DNA of 64,000 bases, taken from contig NC_052664.1 of the NCBI RefSeq assembly GCF_016802725.1, forward strand, positions 28,599,275 to 28,663,274. The letters are read 5' to 3'. A program made the position numbers and the translations under genes. This document shows, in pieces, positions 36,193 through 47,455 of this stretch. Below the pieces are notes generated by a model. That model saw only the letters and a list, made by a program, of their open reading frames with translations, did no database searches and was not told where the DNA came from. Position 1 is the stretch's first letter, and each line of letters begins with the position of its first letter. Origin of the DNA: Solenopsis invicta. Its lineage: Eukaryota; Arthropoda; Insecta; Hymenoptera; Formicidae.

Positions 36193-39100
36193 CGCAACTG
36201 ATATTGTATGCTTGAACCGGATCTTATCGATTTAAACATAACTTCTTTGAGTGATTACAATAAATCGAAATAAACGAGAAAAGATGTAAAAATTAATAAT
36301 CTATATATTTGTGTTAGCACAGCGTTACGACGTTACAAAGTCCTCTCAGTAGCATTAACAAAAATTAACCGCAATGATTAACGTATGTATATCAAAGTTC
36401 TGTCCATAATTGATTTTTCCTTTTCCATAATTGAGTTTCCCCTTCGAGAAGTAATAATTATATAATTGTTGCATGCAATTCACATAGTTACGTTTTAACC
36501 TTCAACTTGAGGTCTGCTATCTCAACTGCACAGAATCGCCGCGTATCACGACGCGAGGGAACTCGGGAGGATTTATAAAACTGGAATTAAGTGCCGCCAG
36601 ATGTGGCGCAGATCGTAGCGCGACAAACTCCCAAGGGAGCCCAAACGAGATTATAAATATGCGAGCGTGTACGCCTAAGTATCTCGAAGAGACGCCGCTG
36701 TATCTGAGAACGTTTCGCACGCGGAAAAGGGAACGGACTCTCGCTCGGCTTTGCCAGTGCGCGCGATCTCGGACTCATTTCTTCCTTTTTTCACACGAAA
36801 AGTGGAGCGAACGCCGGACAGCCTTCGCGTACGAAGCGTACGATGCGCAAACTCGTGTCCCGTGAGATTTTGAGGGGAGCCCACTCGCCGGACGTAAATC
36901 TGAATTATTGTTGCCGTCAAGAGTGTCGTCCATCGTGAGCCAAGTTCGCGACTGTTACGAAGTTATGCACATTTTATGAGACGCGACGCCGTCGTCGTCT
37001 ACGTATGTATGTACAATCAGAGCTATCTCCGAAATTTTTATACTATGCAGCAATGTCTCGAGAAAAGAGACGCGCATAAGGCGCATTGTATCTTATCGCT
37101 CCTTTTTCTTCGTATGAAGCATTTCTGAGACTATAAATTATCTTCAACTTCTCTTTACGCAAGCATGCAGAGATAAAACGTGTTATTTGAATAACAATTG
37201 TTTCGTCGTGTCGCCGACATAAACGGAGAATACGCGATTTGAGATGAACTGAGCAATTGAATATAACGAAGACATGTATAGAGCTTGTGATTATATCGAA
37301 TTGTTTCAATAAAATCTAGAAAAATTTTAGGAACGCGATACATTAAAAAATATTTTATTATAAAATGATTTTATTATAAAATTCTTTTCATCTTGCTCTC
37401 TTTCGTGACATTCTTTCTAAGATTCACTTAGCACTTTATCAATTGACCCTTTCGCACCCGTCGCTGTCCTGAGGCAACAATCTTCAGATCCATTCAGACA
37501 TCAAACTAATCGATATTTGAACAACAACATTTTAATGTCTCTAACACCGTCAAGAGAAAAAGTATGAAACAATCAGGTACTATGTCTACACTAACAGGAA
37601 CAAATAATAATAAATAGAGAAATATTTTTTTTTTATATATAAAAAAGGTTAATTAGTCGAATTTAGCTTACGAAATAGCTTTTCTTGCGAAAAATACGAA
37701 AAGATTATATATGTATATGAAGTAATTCACTGATCGAGAACGATACTAGCGAAGAATCTTCTCGGATCATTAACGATGGCGTAACGTGTTGTCGAAACTC
37801 GCTTAGAAAGTATAATGATCAGCATCGTGCAAGTCGTGACAATGATATAATAATTAGTATAAACACGACAAATTATTGATTTTCGCGTTCCGATAAAACG
37901 AGCTTTATACAAGACCGAAAACTTTGATCTGCTATTGTGGATAATTAGCATTCTACTGTATCAACCAGAAAAATAATAAAAAGAAATATATATCTGCTTT
38001 TCGTTCAGCATTTGTTTAATTAGAAACATCGCTCGTTTCCTTCTGAAAAATTTATAAAAAATTTTTCTTAAAGAAAAAAGAATGCATTTTAATCTTCATT
38101 CTAATCTCAAGAAACGCTACGTGCGTTTAAAAATTTGTTTGCGTTTGTATCAGATGTTCTCAGAGATCCGACCTCATAATTAAGAGAGTGTTCTTTCTCT
38201 TTGTACTACAGTCGCACGCATATATGCTATCTAAGATGTTCACGGCCTAGCAGTGTAAAGAATATATTGCTGTTATACTTTCTAAGACCATTATCGGTCT
38301 ACACGATCTACGATGCACGTGTTCCATCGGAAGCATTCTTCATGTACCGTTGATGCATTTCTTACGGATACGGATTACTAATTTATCAGTAGATGCCGAT
38401 GCCAGAAGACACATTCAACGTTTTCATTCGGCACGGAAAATATCGTTCTATTTGTTGCCTCTGGAGAATAGAATGCTAGTGTGTGTTACGATTCGAATAT
38501 TACAAATAATAGATCTTTGTTGTCCTAAATGATCAAAAATTCCAAATACAGGTAACACGGAATCCAACCAAAGCAAATATTTAACGAAAACAAATCTCGG
38601 TTGCAATACCGTCACGTGTATCTATATCAAACTGTACTTCACCACGCGACATACAGACGTGTGCAATACACTGCATTACACATTCAATACGCGACAATTG
38701 ATTTACAGGAAAAAGAATGATGATAAATCAAGTATAAAAGAGAAAGAAATTAAAGAAGACTCAATATGCTTCGTTCCGCGACTCGATTAAAAAGTCCAAA
38801 AGACAAATCATTAATTGAAACTCAGAGAAACGAAACAGACTCTGACTATAATACTTTTCAAACAAGTACGATTCGTATATTTTTCGCAAACTTTTGACAT
38901 ACATTTGCGGTACAAAGTTTGTACCAAAAAGATCTATTATTTACTAAAAATAGAAGAATGCTTTCATAAATACATAAATACCCTAAATTTACACTATTCT
39001 ATTATCAAATATATTTGCTGCAAACCAGTAAATTATAATAAAAATACGTTTTGTTTCATATATTGCTAAAAAGCTCTCTCGAAAACTAATTTCATTGGCA

Positions 39101-39350
39101 TTTGATAATTTTATCGTATTCTTTTTTTTCGATAAATATAAAATAGCTAATAGTTAAAATTCTACGGAAGATCCATACGAAGAATGTTATCTCGATTACG
39201 TAAAATTAACAGAAGGTTGGCAGTTTGAAAAGTTCAGATAGCATTGCCTCAAGATGACGATGCTCTTTAACCTTTACATTGTGAATGTACGCCTTTTATA
39301 GATTTCGAAGTATGCGTGTATAGAGTCATGCGATCATACAACTTATAAAC

Positions 39351-39590
39351 GCATTGAGAAAAAAGTTGTTAACTTGACTAGATTTTTCAAATCGATTAAG
39401 TAAATATTTCAGTTCAAGTTCATTCATCGTTTGACTTACAACTAAATAGATAAAAGATTTGAACTTCAGTTTAAGCATTTATACATTTAACTTAACTACA
39501 TATACATTTAAATACATAAATACTTGAACTGAAAAAAAATTTAATCATGTTGACAAATTTAGCCAAATTAACAATTTTTTTTCTCAGCGC
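39351..39590. mobile_element. Foldback MITE, CAYTGARAAAA family, in Gef26 intron 1
   Basis: Left GCATTGAGAAAAAAGTTGTT, complement of right GCGCTGAGAAAAAAAATTGT, with further pairing of AACTTGACTAGATTT and AATTTGGCTAAATTT. It sits about 150 bp downstream of the exon 1 donor on the minus strand. Confidence 0.75.
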
Positions 39591-39737
39591 ATAATTCTGC
39601 TACGTTCGTAGAACAAATATCGAATAAATAAACTGTATACTTTTAAAATTGTTCGCAAAATCTACGAGTGTCTACATTCGAGCCGAGTTCCTCAAAGAAA
39701 TCTCTCGAGAATTAGGAACTAAACGTTATTTACTCAC

Positions 39738-39806
39738 CTGAAGGGTTCGCCTTTCTGGATCACGGCAGAGAGCCCGAACGAAATGTGGATCCAAGTAGTC
39801 CGTCAT
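39738..39806 (-). CDS. Gef26: Gef26 (PDZ-GEF / RAPGEF2-6 orthologue), coding exon 1 with start codon
   Basis: This exon encodes residues 1-23, beginning MTDYLDPHFVRALC and ending RRTLQ. The exon ends in phase 0 at a strong donor (CAG|GTGAGTA, donor bases 39731-39737). The start is chosen because an in-frame TAA lies 13 codons upstream (39843-39845), the ATG has A at -3, and the vertebrate RAPGEF2 long form starts at the same place with a similar pattern (Y-x-D-x-x-F near the start, then P-x-x-R-T before the splice). The family activates the small GTPase Rap by GDP/GTP exchange and acts at adherens junctions and in integrin signalling; in Drosophila the gene is Gef26 or dizzy. The family assignment rests on the joined exons 1-3. 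Alternative upstream non-coding exons are possible but not proven. Confidence 0.9.
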
Positions 39807-40340
39807 AATAGCCCGTAAGACTATTCCTTCACGGTCCTTTTCTTAACAGCTCTCGCGTAGTTCCGTGTCTTGCTTAAATACTCGTTCCTAAACATCGCCG
39901 CCACCCCCGATCGGAGGGACGATCCTCGATTTTCAATGATGCACGCGCGACACCGCGTCAACCGAGACGAGTCGTTCTATCATCTTATCAGTCTTTATAA
40001 GACACGTTGCATTCTTTCACGATATTATCTTTCCGGATATTATCATCGATATCACACGCGACACGTAAACTTTAGAGTCACGGAAAACGCGAAATATCTT
40101 CGCGGAAAGATACCTTGGCGAATCTTCGGCATATCTAACAGCCACAATGTGTCCCTCGATTTCGTCGATCGTATGCGGATTTCTGCAACAAAAAGACAGA
40201 TAAAAAATGTAAGTGAAAATTTAATCAATCGTAATTCGACATGTTGTTTGCGATTTTACAAAAATAAATGTATCATTTTATGCCGAACAATCAATTCTTC
40301 TTCATTTTCTTTTCTTTTCTTTTATCCGATGTTTTTTCTA
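39807..40340 (-). promoter_or_regulatory. Gef26: Gef26 5' UTR and possible proximal promoter
   Basis: The bases just above the ATG carry an in-frame stop (39843-39845), so they are untranslated. On the minus strand a TATTTAAG motif lies near 39876-39883, about 70-80 bases before the ATG, and could act as a TATA-like element; this is weak. The stretch is richer in CpG than the surrounding DNA. A 157-codon open frame on the plus strand (39870-40343) overlaps it and looks like chance. No transcription start can be fixed, and spliced 5' UTR exons farther up (for example at 49.9 kb) are equally possible. Confidence 0.4.
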
Positions 40341-40860
40341 TAAATTTTAAATAAGCATAAGCTTTCTTAAGATAACTTTCTTAAGAAAATGATTAACGAG
40401 CTTTCTCCTTGGTGTGGAAAATACGATTAATCTCTTCCGTGCGGATATGAATTTCTCAATGACGATAAGAAGCACCGTTACGAATCGCGAGACACGCAGG
40501 TAGAATTATAAACGTCGTGAATCGGAAGTCGCTCGTTAAGGTGCACCTGCAGATGCAACACGTATCGACCAAACTGGAAACGTCAGCATGCTGACCTTTA
40601 ACTCCTTCACGGCCGGAGGAAGATCAGTAGAAATTACGTCTGCTTGCGCAGTACTTGGGAACATCGCGTTGACACGTGAATTAATAATCTTATCTCTTTG
40701 TAAGTAATTCGCGATAAATATGCTTATAAACTCACTTGTCATATTGAAGATATTTAAACGACTAATAATAATTAACTGCACAAGTCTTTCCGATATTAAG
40801 CCAAATTATGTGTAATGAAACGTTAATTTAAATGTATGGAAAAATACGTATGTATTTATA

Positions 40861-41100
40861 CAATGAGGAAAAAAATTGCTAAATTATAATAAATATTTGT
40901 TTGAATAGTTGCAATAAAATATTTATTTAGTACGAATGTACTAAATTTACAATAGATAAATATTCATTTACTACAAGAACCAATAATTTAATTTAACAAT
41001 AATTGTTTGAATAAATATTTACGTTTCGTAAAAGTAAATATTTTATTGCAATTATTGAAACTAATATCTACTTGAAATTTAATAATTCTTTCTCTTAGTG
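40861..41100. mobile_element. Foldback MITE, CAYTGARAAAA family, subfamily B (copy 2)
   Basis: Flanked by TA (40859-40860 and 41101-41102). Starts CAATGAGGAAAAAAATTGCT; the complement of its end is CACTAAGAGAAAGAATTATT. Shares TTGCAATAAAATATTTATTT with the 26196 copy. It lies 1.05 kb above Gef26 exon 1. Confidence 0.8.
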
Positions 41101-41102
41101 TA

Positions 41103-43267
41103 CATCTGTAGTAAAATAATACAAATTTCTATTATATGCAATAAATTGTTCTTAAAGAGCTAAGATAATCTAAATAAAAGACAAGAGCTATATTCGTGAA
41201 AAAATTTATACACGCAACAAATAAAGAATGAATCATATGATAAACGAATAAAATGAGTAACTCGAACTTTACATTACACAACACAATAGAATAAAAAAAG
41301 TATATTACGTGTTATATAAGTCTGCGGAAGGGGGAACCAAGATTCTATCAATTCCAAAAATCATTTTTTACGAAACACAAAGAACGAGAGAATTACGCGA
41401 TCTTCAATTTCCGAAGCCATCTTCCGACCTTGGATAAGTAACGTCACGCGAAACACGTACCTTAACTACCTTGAAAGCGGTAAGTCGAGGTCGTGCAAGT
41501 CCTCTCGGCGCTGCGTTCAGCACCCATGAACCCGACAACGTATTTTAGAGGTTCTTGATCCTTAAGGAACGGGACTGGGTCTCGCTTCGATTGAATCGTA
41601 GGCACTTGAGAATTTATCTGATTACGCTTACGACAGCGACATATTTAATTTAAAGTTTTTACATCACGCCCGTGCGTGACATCGCTCGCAATCGCTTTAG
41701 ATTTTTGCATAAAATTCAGATTTTTGTGCCGATTGGTATCCATTTGGCTACGGGCAAAAAATAAACTCTAGACGTGCGGACCAGCGACTTTTAAATGACT
41801 AAGAACAAGTGGGAGACTTCGCTTCTTGATTGAAAGGAGACAAAAATAACTGCTCGTCGGACGCGGACAAGGCAGATCGATCACGACCTCGAATATATTC
41901 AGTCGTATCTCAGTCTGGTGGTTTCGTGTATTTCCTTCATTCACCTACAATCTTACATCTTACCTAAAAAAAGAATTACATAGCCGCGCCGTCGAAATGA
42001 TTCTTCCGATATTCATACATTATTCTGCTGTTCACCTATCGATTCCGTCCAGAATATTTTCTGAGCATTAAACCCATTATCTACCAGCAGAACGGTTCAA
42101 GGTTCTAAGGTATTTCATTATACACCGAGGCAAGTTCCAAAAAAAGAAGAATCGAGAGTTACACCGCATTCTATTATATTTGCTCGCAGACGACTAACAA
42201 ATTATTAAATGTAATCTGTCCCCATTTCTTTCACACGATGATAGCAATATCTCTCAGAGGCATATTATATTCATTTCTAAAGAAAGTCTTCGAGCCACTC
42301 AATGCATCATTCAACGGGATTTCCTTCGACGGGATAAACAAATTATCATTTGAATTGCGCGTATGCCGAAACTTATTTACAGGCTTCCGCGTTGCGTAAA
42401 CTTTCATACGCGAATGTTGAAGGGAGAGAAAGCAATCTATTAGGAATAAAAGCCGTATGCGAGCGAAGGAACATCTCGAAGGAGCTGGCAAGACAGGGTA
42501 GAGTAAGAAGAAGAGCGGAGCTTCGCCGGCCTTGCGGATCGTTTCTGTTTAGCTTCGTACTACTTGTTTTTCCCTCTTCATCGTCGTCGTCTTCGTATTC
42601 TTCTTCTTCTTCTTCTTCTTTTCTCGCCCGAGGGCCGACCGGCTCTTTCTTTCTCCCCTTCGTGAAAGAAACTCGCTGAGTCCGCGTCTCGTTCACGACT
42701 CGCCTATGCACCACGAAGCGAAACGCCGTTAAACAAAAGGGGCACGCGGGTGTGCAGGCGTATATCAATTTACTAATCGCGCTCGATCATCGACCGTCGA
42801 GCCAACACGTAACGATCCGTAATTGACGGCAGGGGATGGGCGGATTGATGCCGTATTGAACAACAGAGGATCCGTAATGAGTTATTGTCAAGTGTTCGCG
42901 AACTTGGCTTCGCATATAGGTCGCCCGTCGTTATGAACGACTGTTATCAATAACCTGTAAAAATCTACAAGCTGATAATAACCTGGCGGGCGTGGCGCGG
43001 AAATCCAAATGCCGCAATGCAACATTGTGGCGCGATGAGTCCGATCTGTCGATGTGAACAGGTGATGATTCACCGTTACGAGTCATTACGACCGGCCGTA
43101 GAAAAACCGAGCGACTATGATATATCGAACGACATGTCAACGACGGGATTTGCGAAAAATCTGATTCTATGAAATTAACTACGTGATGCGGTTGCAACGC
43201 GATGGAATTGTAATTATAATTTGATTTTCAATAATATCTATGATGAGATGCTCAAATGAGGTAGCAC
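41103..43267. other. Upstream of Gef26, CpG-rich patch, no gene seen
   Basis: 42470-43200 is GC-rich and contains the TCN triplet tract. No exon with a recognisable product. Confidence 0.45.
42574..42625. repeat. (TCN)n triplet tract
   Basis: TCG units pass into TTC units. The runs of Ser, Glu and Asp in overlapping frames come from this repeat, not from a gene. Confidence 0.85.
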
Positions 43268-43838
43268 GTTAAGGATGTGTAGCACATTTCTCAAATTATT
43301 AAGAAAATTATGAAAAATTACAGATTGTTTTTTATTGCATCTGAAAGTAGTAGAAGAAAAATTTGACGACATTTGTCTATCTGAATAAAAAATTGTTTTA
43401 ATAAGAACTAAACGTGTACTCTAATGAAAATATAATTAATCATGAAATAATGAAATGAGAAATAATATAAAAAAATTTAAATTTTTTTATTTAACTACTT
43501 TAAATATTCAAGATAATTTATGTAAAGTTTCATTACGATCCAAAGATCAAATCTGTAAAATAAACCAAATTTATTTATTTATTTATTTACGAAATAACTA
43601 AACAAACAATAAAACTTTGTATAAATCATCTTGAATACTTAAAGTACACAAAAAATTGAGATTTTGCTTAATGTTGTAAAAAATTATTTAATTTTTAATA
43701 ACAAAACTATAAAAATATGTTATTAAATAAAATATAATACTATTCACATAACTCTCACATATATAATTTATTTGAAATGTTAAACATATTTTGAAATTTT
43801 ATTTACTTTGCAAGGACTATGTCCCACACATCCTTAAC
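43268..43838 (+). mobile_element. Inverted-end element, GGATGTGTAG family (copy 1)
   Basis: Ends GTTAAGGATGTGTAGCACAT and ATGTCCCACACATCCTTAAC are inverted copies. Inner arms pair ACTTTAAATATTCAAGATAA with ATCATCTTGAATACTTAAAG. A diverged copy in the opposite orientation lies at 45469-46053. TTAA is present at both tips, but the target site cannot be separated from the ends. Confidence 0.85.
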
Positions 43839-45468
43839 ACAGATGCAGTTTATTTCTCTAACAGTCGCGAATTATCTTTATCATCTAATAATTTCAATCA
43901 ATGATAAAAGGATCATAACTGTTATTAAAGAGTGCGTCACGGCCTGTTTACAGCGCTATGCTTTTTCCTAGACAACGCGTTGGTCCAAGAGTCAAATCTG
44001 TCTTCGGCCGCGCATGTAAACGCGACTCATCGATAAAAATATCCTCGGTATATGGGGCAGTTCGTAAAGCCGCCTTCCTATGTGAAATGAGACCTGTGGT
44101 AAATACTCTGCCTTCTAATATCGGATGCCCTGCTTACATAATTTCGGATCACATCGCCATACACGATAGCGTATTAACCGTATTTAACCTTTGTTTCACC
44201 CGACAAAGTTGAATCGAATATATGAATTTAAAATTATCATAGAAATAAATTTCACGTGAAAATATAATATGTAAATGTATACAGAAATCATTTCAGAGTA
44301 AACATGGAAATAAACAATCTTCTCTTTTTTATAAAGAATATTTTTAAACAAAATTTTAGTAATTGCTTCTCTAGAACATCTACAATAAATTTCTTTAATA
44401 AAGATTTGATTAAGATTTATCGCAAAAAAAGCTATTTAATTTTCGATATTAAATACATATTAAGTATTAGCTTTATCATTATCATTTGGAAAAATAGTAC
44501 TTAAAGGTAAATGCACATTAATTCCTTTTTATTTTTCCGACAGTTACAGAACAATTTTTATATATTAAACCACCATTCCAAGTTATAAAAATATTGATGA
44601 CATTTCAAATTCTAAAACAAGAAAATCGTTTGCATTTGTCTTATTTTAAATAAGATGTTTCTTTTCACCATGTTATTGCGAAAATAATTAATTAATATCG
44701 CGCGCTACTAGTTGAAGTTCCGATGACAGATCAAGCATAATTATCAAACTAATAATTTTTCCGCCGTTACTATAACTCACTCTCATTTCCTCAGCGCGCG
44801 TTTCGCGGTAAGCATAACTCTTCTTCGCCTAATATAAGACTCGTGTTCCCGCAAAGCGAGAATCGTAACAGCGGTATCGCGTGCTAAACGTACGGTGAAA
44901 ATATCGCGGCCACAATTCTAAGGCTGTTTGAAAAGTTACACTCTACGGTAAGATATTCGAGGTAATCCGAACCGCTGATCGTTGAGACCGTGCGGATTCA
45001 CCGTATGTAAGCGTAAACGTGCCGTGACCATCGCGAAACAAAATGCGCGAGTGCTTGCAGGTGGACGCGTTGCAGAAATGGAACGGGAACTGGAATCGAG
45101 AATGAAGCACGCGCTTACCGTTGCTTGGAAAGTGTACATACGTATATGAACGCCAAGCGAGTAAATCGAGGGGTTATTCGAAAGAACGTTGCAAGCACTT
45201 TTTAGGCTGTCTATAGAAGAAAAAAATTCACCAAATTAATCTGCGACAATTGCTAGATGAGTACAAAAGTTTTTATCCTTTTTAAAGAGATGGTGGTACT
45301 TTTGTGTGTGTTACAGTATGTCAACACTGACAAATACTATGACGAATTGTATATTGTTGGATAGATAACGTCAAGAGCTATCTATAAAGATGTTGGTGTC
45401 ATTTGAGTTATTTACAACGATATTTTGTATTGGCAAAAATGAGTTTAAGAATACATCGGATATACCTG

Positions 45469-45688
45469 CAAAGTAAATAAAATTTAGAAATGTGTTTAAT
45501 ATTAACACTTCAAATAAACTATGTGCATATGAAAATTATATAAGATTGTATTTTTATTTAGTAACATATTTTTACAGTTTATTTATTTGTTATTAAAAAT
45601 TACATTTTTTACAACATTAAGGAGAATCTCAATTTTTTTCGTGTAAATATTCAAGATGATTTATACAAAGTTTTATTGCGATTGTTTG

Positions 45689-45724
<36 letters not shown>

Positions 45725-46053
45725 TTATTTATGTTTAATTATTTTATTTATTATTGTTTAATTATTTTATAAATAACTAAATATTTTGTTTATTTTACAC
45801 AACTGATCATCGCAATGAAATTTTACATAAATCATTTTAAATATTTAAAGTAGTTAAATAAAAAATTCAGATTTTTTTCATTATTTCATCATTAACTATA
45901 TTTTCATTAAAGCACATATTCTTATTGAAATAACTATTTATCCAAATAAAAAACGCCGCTAAATTTTTTCTATTACTTTCAAATGCAATATAAAAACAAT
46001 CATTAAAATTTCATAATTTTCTTAAAATATTGAGAAATGTCCTATACATCCTA
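45469..46053 (-). mobile_element. Inverted-end element, GGATGTGTAG family (copy 2, opposite orientation)
   Basis: The plus strand starts GCAAAGTAAATAAAATTT and ends GTCCTATACATCCTAA; its reverse complement follows copy 1 along the length (TTCTCAATATTTTAAGAAAA, then AAGTAGTTAAATAAAAAATT, then ACATAAATCATTTTAAATA). The end distal to copy 1's GTCC is shortened by about 25 bases, and a (TTA)n run at 45690-45725 has grown in the middle. Confidence 0.85.
45690..45725. repeat. (TTA)n microsatellite
   Basis: About 12 TTA units inside the 45469 element. Confidence 0.95.
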
Positions 46054-46945
46054 AAAAAATATCTACGTACAATTATAATGTACAAATTTCGAAAGGGAAT
46101 AAAAATCGTAAATGTGTAAAAAACATTGTAAATTTTTCAAATTATTAGAAATGGTTCTTACAGCGTGTACCATTGTTATGCGTTGTAAGATCGAAGACCT
46201 GTACATTATAATCGAGGACAAGTACTCTTTTTTTAGATTCAATTTCGCTGACACATATTAACACTGTAAATAACTCGAGTAGTCAACTTTTTGTTATAAA
46301 CGATTACTGACGTGTGACCTTTTTAATGTATAACTCGCCGTAGTATCTGCCAATATTGACACGCTGTAACAGGAGCAACGCCAAAAAGAGTCAAGACATT
46401 TGCATCAACCCAATAGATTCAGACACGAAACTTTATCATGCACGTATCGATCTCGTAATTCGATGGCAGTCCCAAGAGATCTATTATTACAATTGTATCT
46501 CAAAACAGGCGCGATTAGAACGAGATAAACAGCGTTCGCCGTCCGTTTGTCACTTGCGCTCCGATGTTCGAACGAGCTAGATTGGATCCAGATATGCTGA
46601 CGGCGATGTTTCGGACAGTGTACGATATCACAAAGGGTCGTCTGTTAAAAGCGCGACACGCTGCTGCAGAATACCCTTCATCTCGCACTGGCTTGTCCAA
46701 CGTATGTTTCTCTCTTTGACAGCTTCATGCAACACGGCGCAAAAGAACATAAACGTCCGAATAATGGCGGATCAGGGTGATGTATTTGGTGACACTGTCC
46801 TTTTGTGTCGTGAAACAATCGATTACAATTTATATCGCTGCTTTTCGCGCGTGACCTCCTTTTTCTACATCGGGTTTTGTGTCTATAACTTCTATGTCAT
46901 CGATCGCGCGTATATTCGTTCATTGGCTACTTGGTTACTCTTAAA

Positions 46946-46960
46946 AAAAAAAAAAAAAAC
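46946..46960. repeat. Poly(A) run
   Basis: About 15 A in a row, inside a 113-codon open frame (46704-47045) that I take to be chance. Confidence 0.8.
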
Positions 46961-47430
46961 CCTATGGTTGTCAAAAGGTTATCAATCATATAAAGTTCTT
47001 CTAAGAAAATTGAGTATCGGTCATGTGTCAACTACGACTTCTTGAAAGACGCTTGGTAGTCCAGTATCAGATGTCTGTTATTGATCGTTGCCTTTTTCGC
47101 ATACGTATATTTTTCACTGCAGTCTCCTAATATCTACATGCGATATACATCGATATATATCGCACGTGTATATCCATATTCAAAAACGTATTTGTCGTGA
47201 TAAATAGTTAACATATATTTACAAAATTTTTAACGCATTAACGAGATTTCTATGCAAAAATATTATGTAAACTGATACTTTATAATAACGATTTTAATCA
47301 AAAAGATCGATAAGAGAGAAATCATGAATATAATATTTGAATACAAATTGAAAATGAATAAACAACAGTGAATATTGAAGTGTAACAATTTAATTTAAAT
47401 GTACGATATAATAGAATTTATTATTAACAC

Positions 47431-47455
47431 ATACACATACACACACACACACATG
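47431..47455. repeat. (CA)n microsatellite
   Basis: A CA run with two CATA interruptions at its start. Confidence 0.85.

Larger units (their letters stand above)
33760..39737 (-). other. Gef26: Gef26 intron 1
   Basis: Bounded by CAG|GTGAGTA at the exon 1 side and TTCTGTTCCAG at the exon 2 side. It carries the 35769 foldback, the 39351 MITE and two CpG-rich patches (35040-35510 and 36520-36990), either of which could mark another start site. Frames in the patches show no family resemblance. Confidence 0.85.

Noticed and set aside
37445..37480. CCCTTTCGCACCCG, like a piggyBac-type end
   Set aside because: Flank is TTGA rather than TTAA and no inverted partner was seen.
39870..40343. 157-codon plus-strand open frame
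   Set aside because: Antisense to the Gef26 5' region, no recognisable domain, ends in low-complexity Phe/Ser.
46704..47045. 113-codon plus-strand frame
   Set aside because: Contains a poly-Lys run from a poly(A) tract and no domain.
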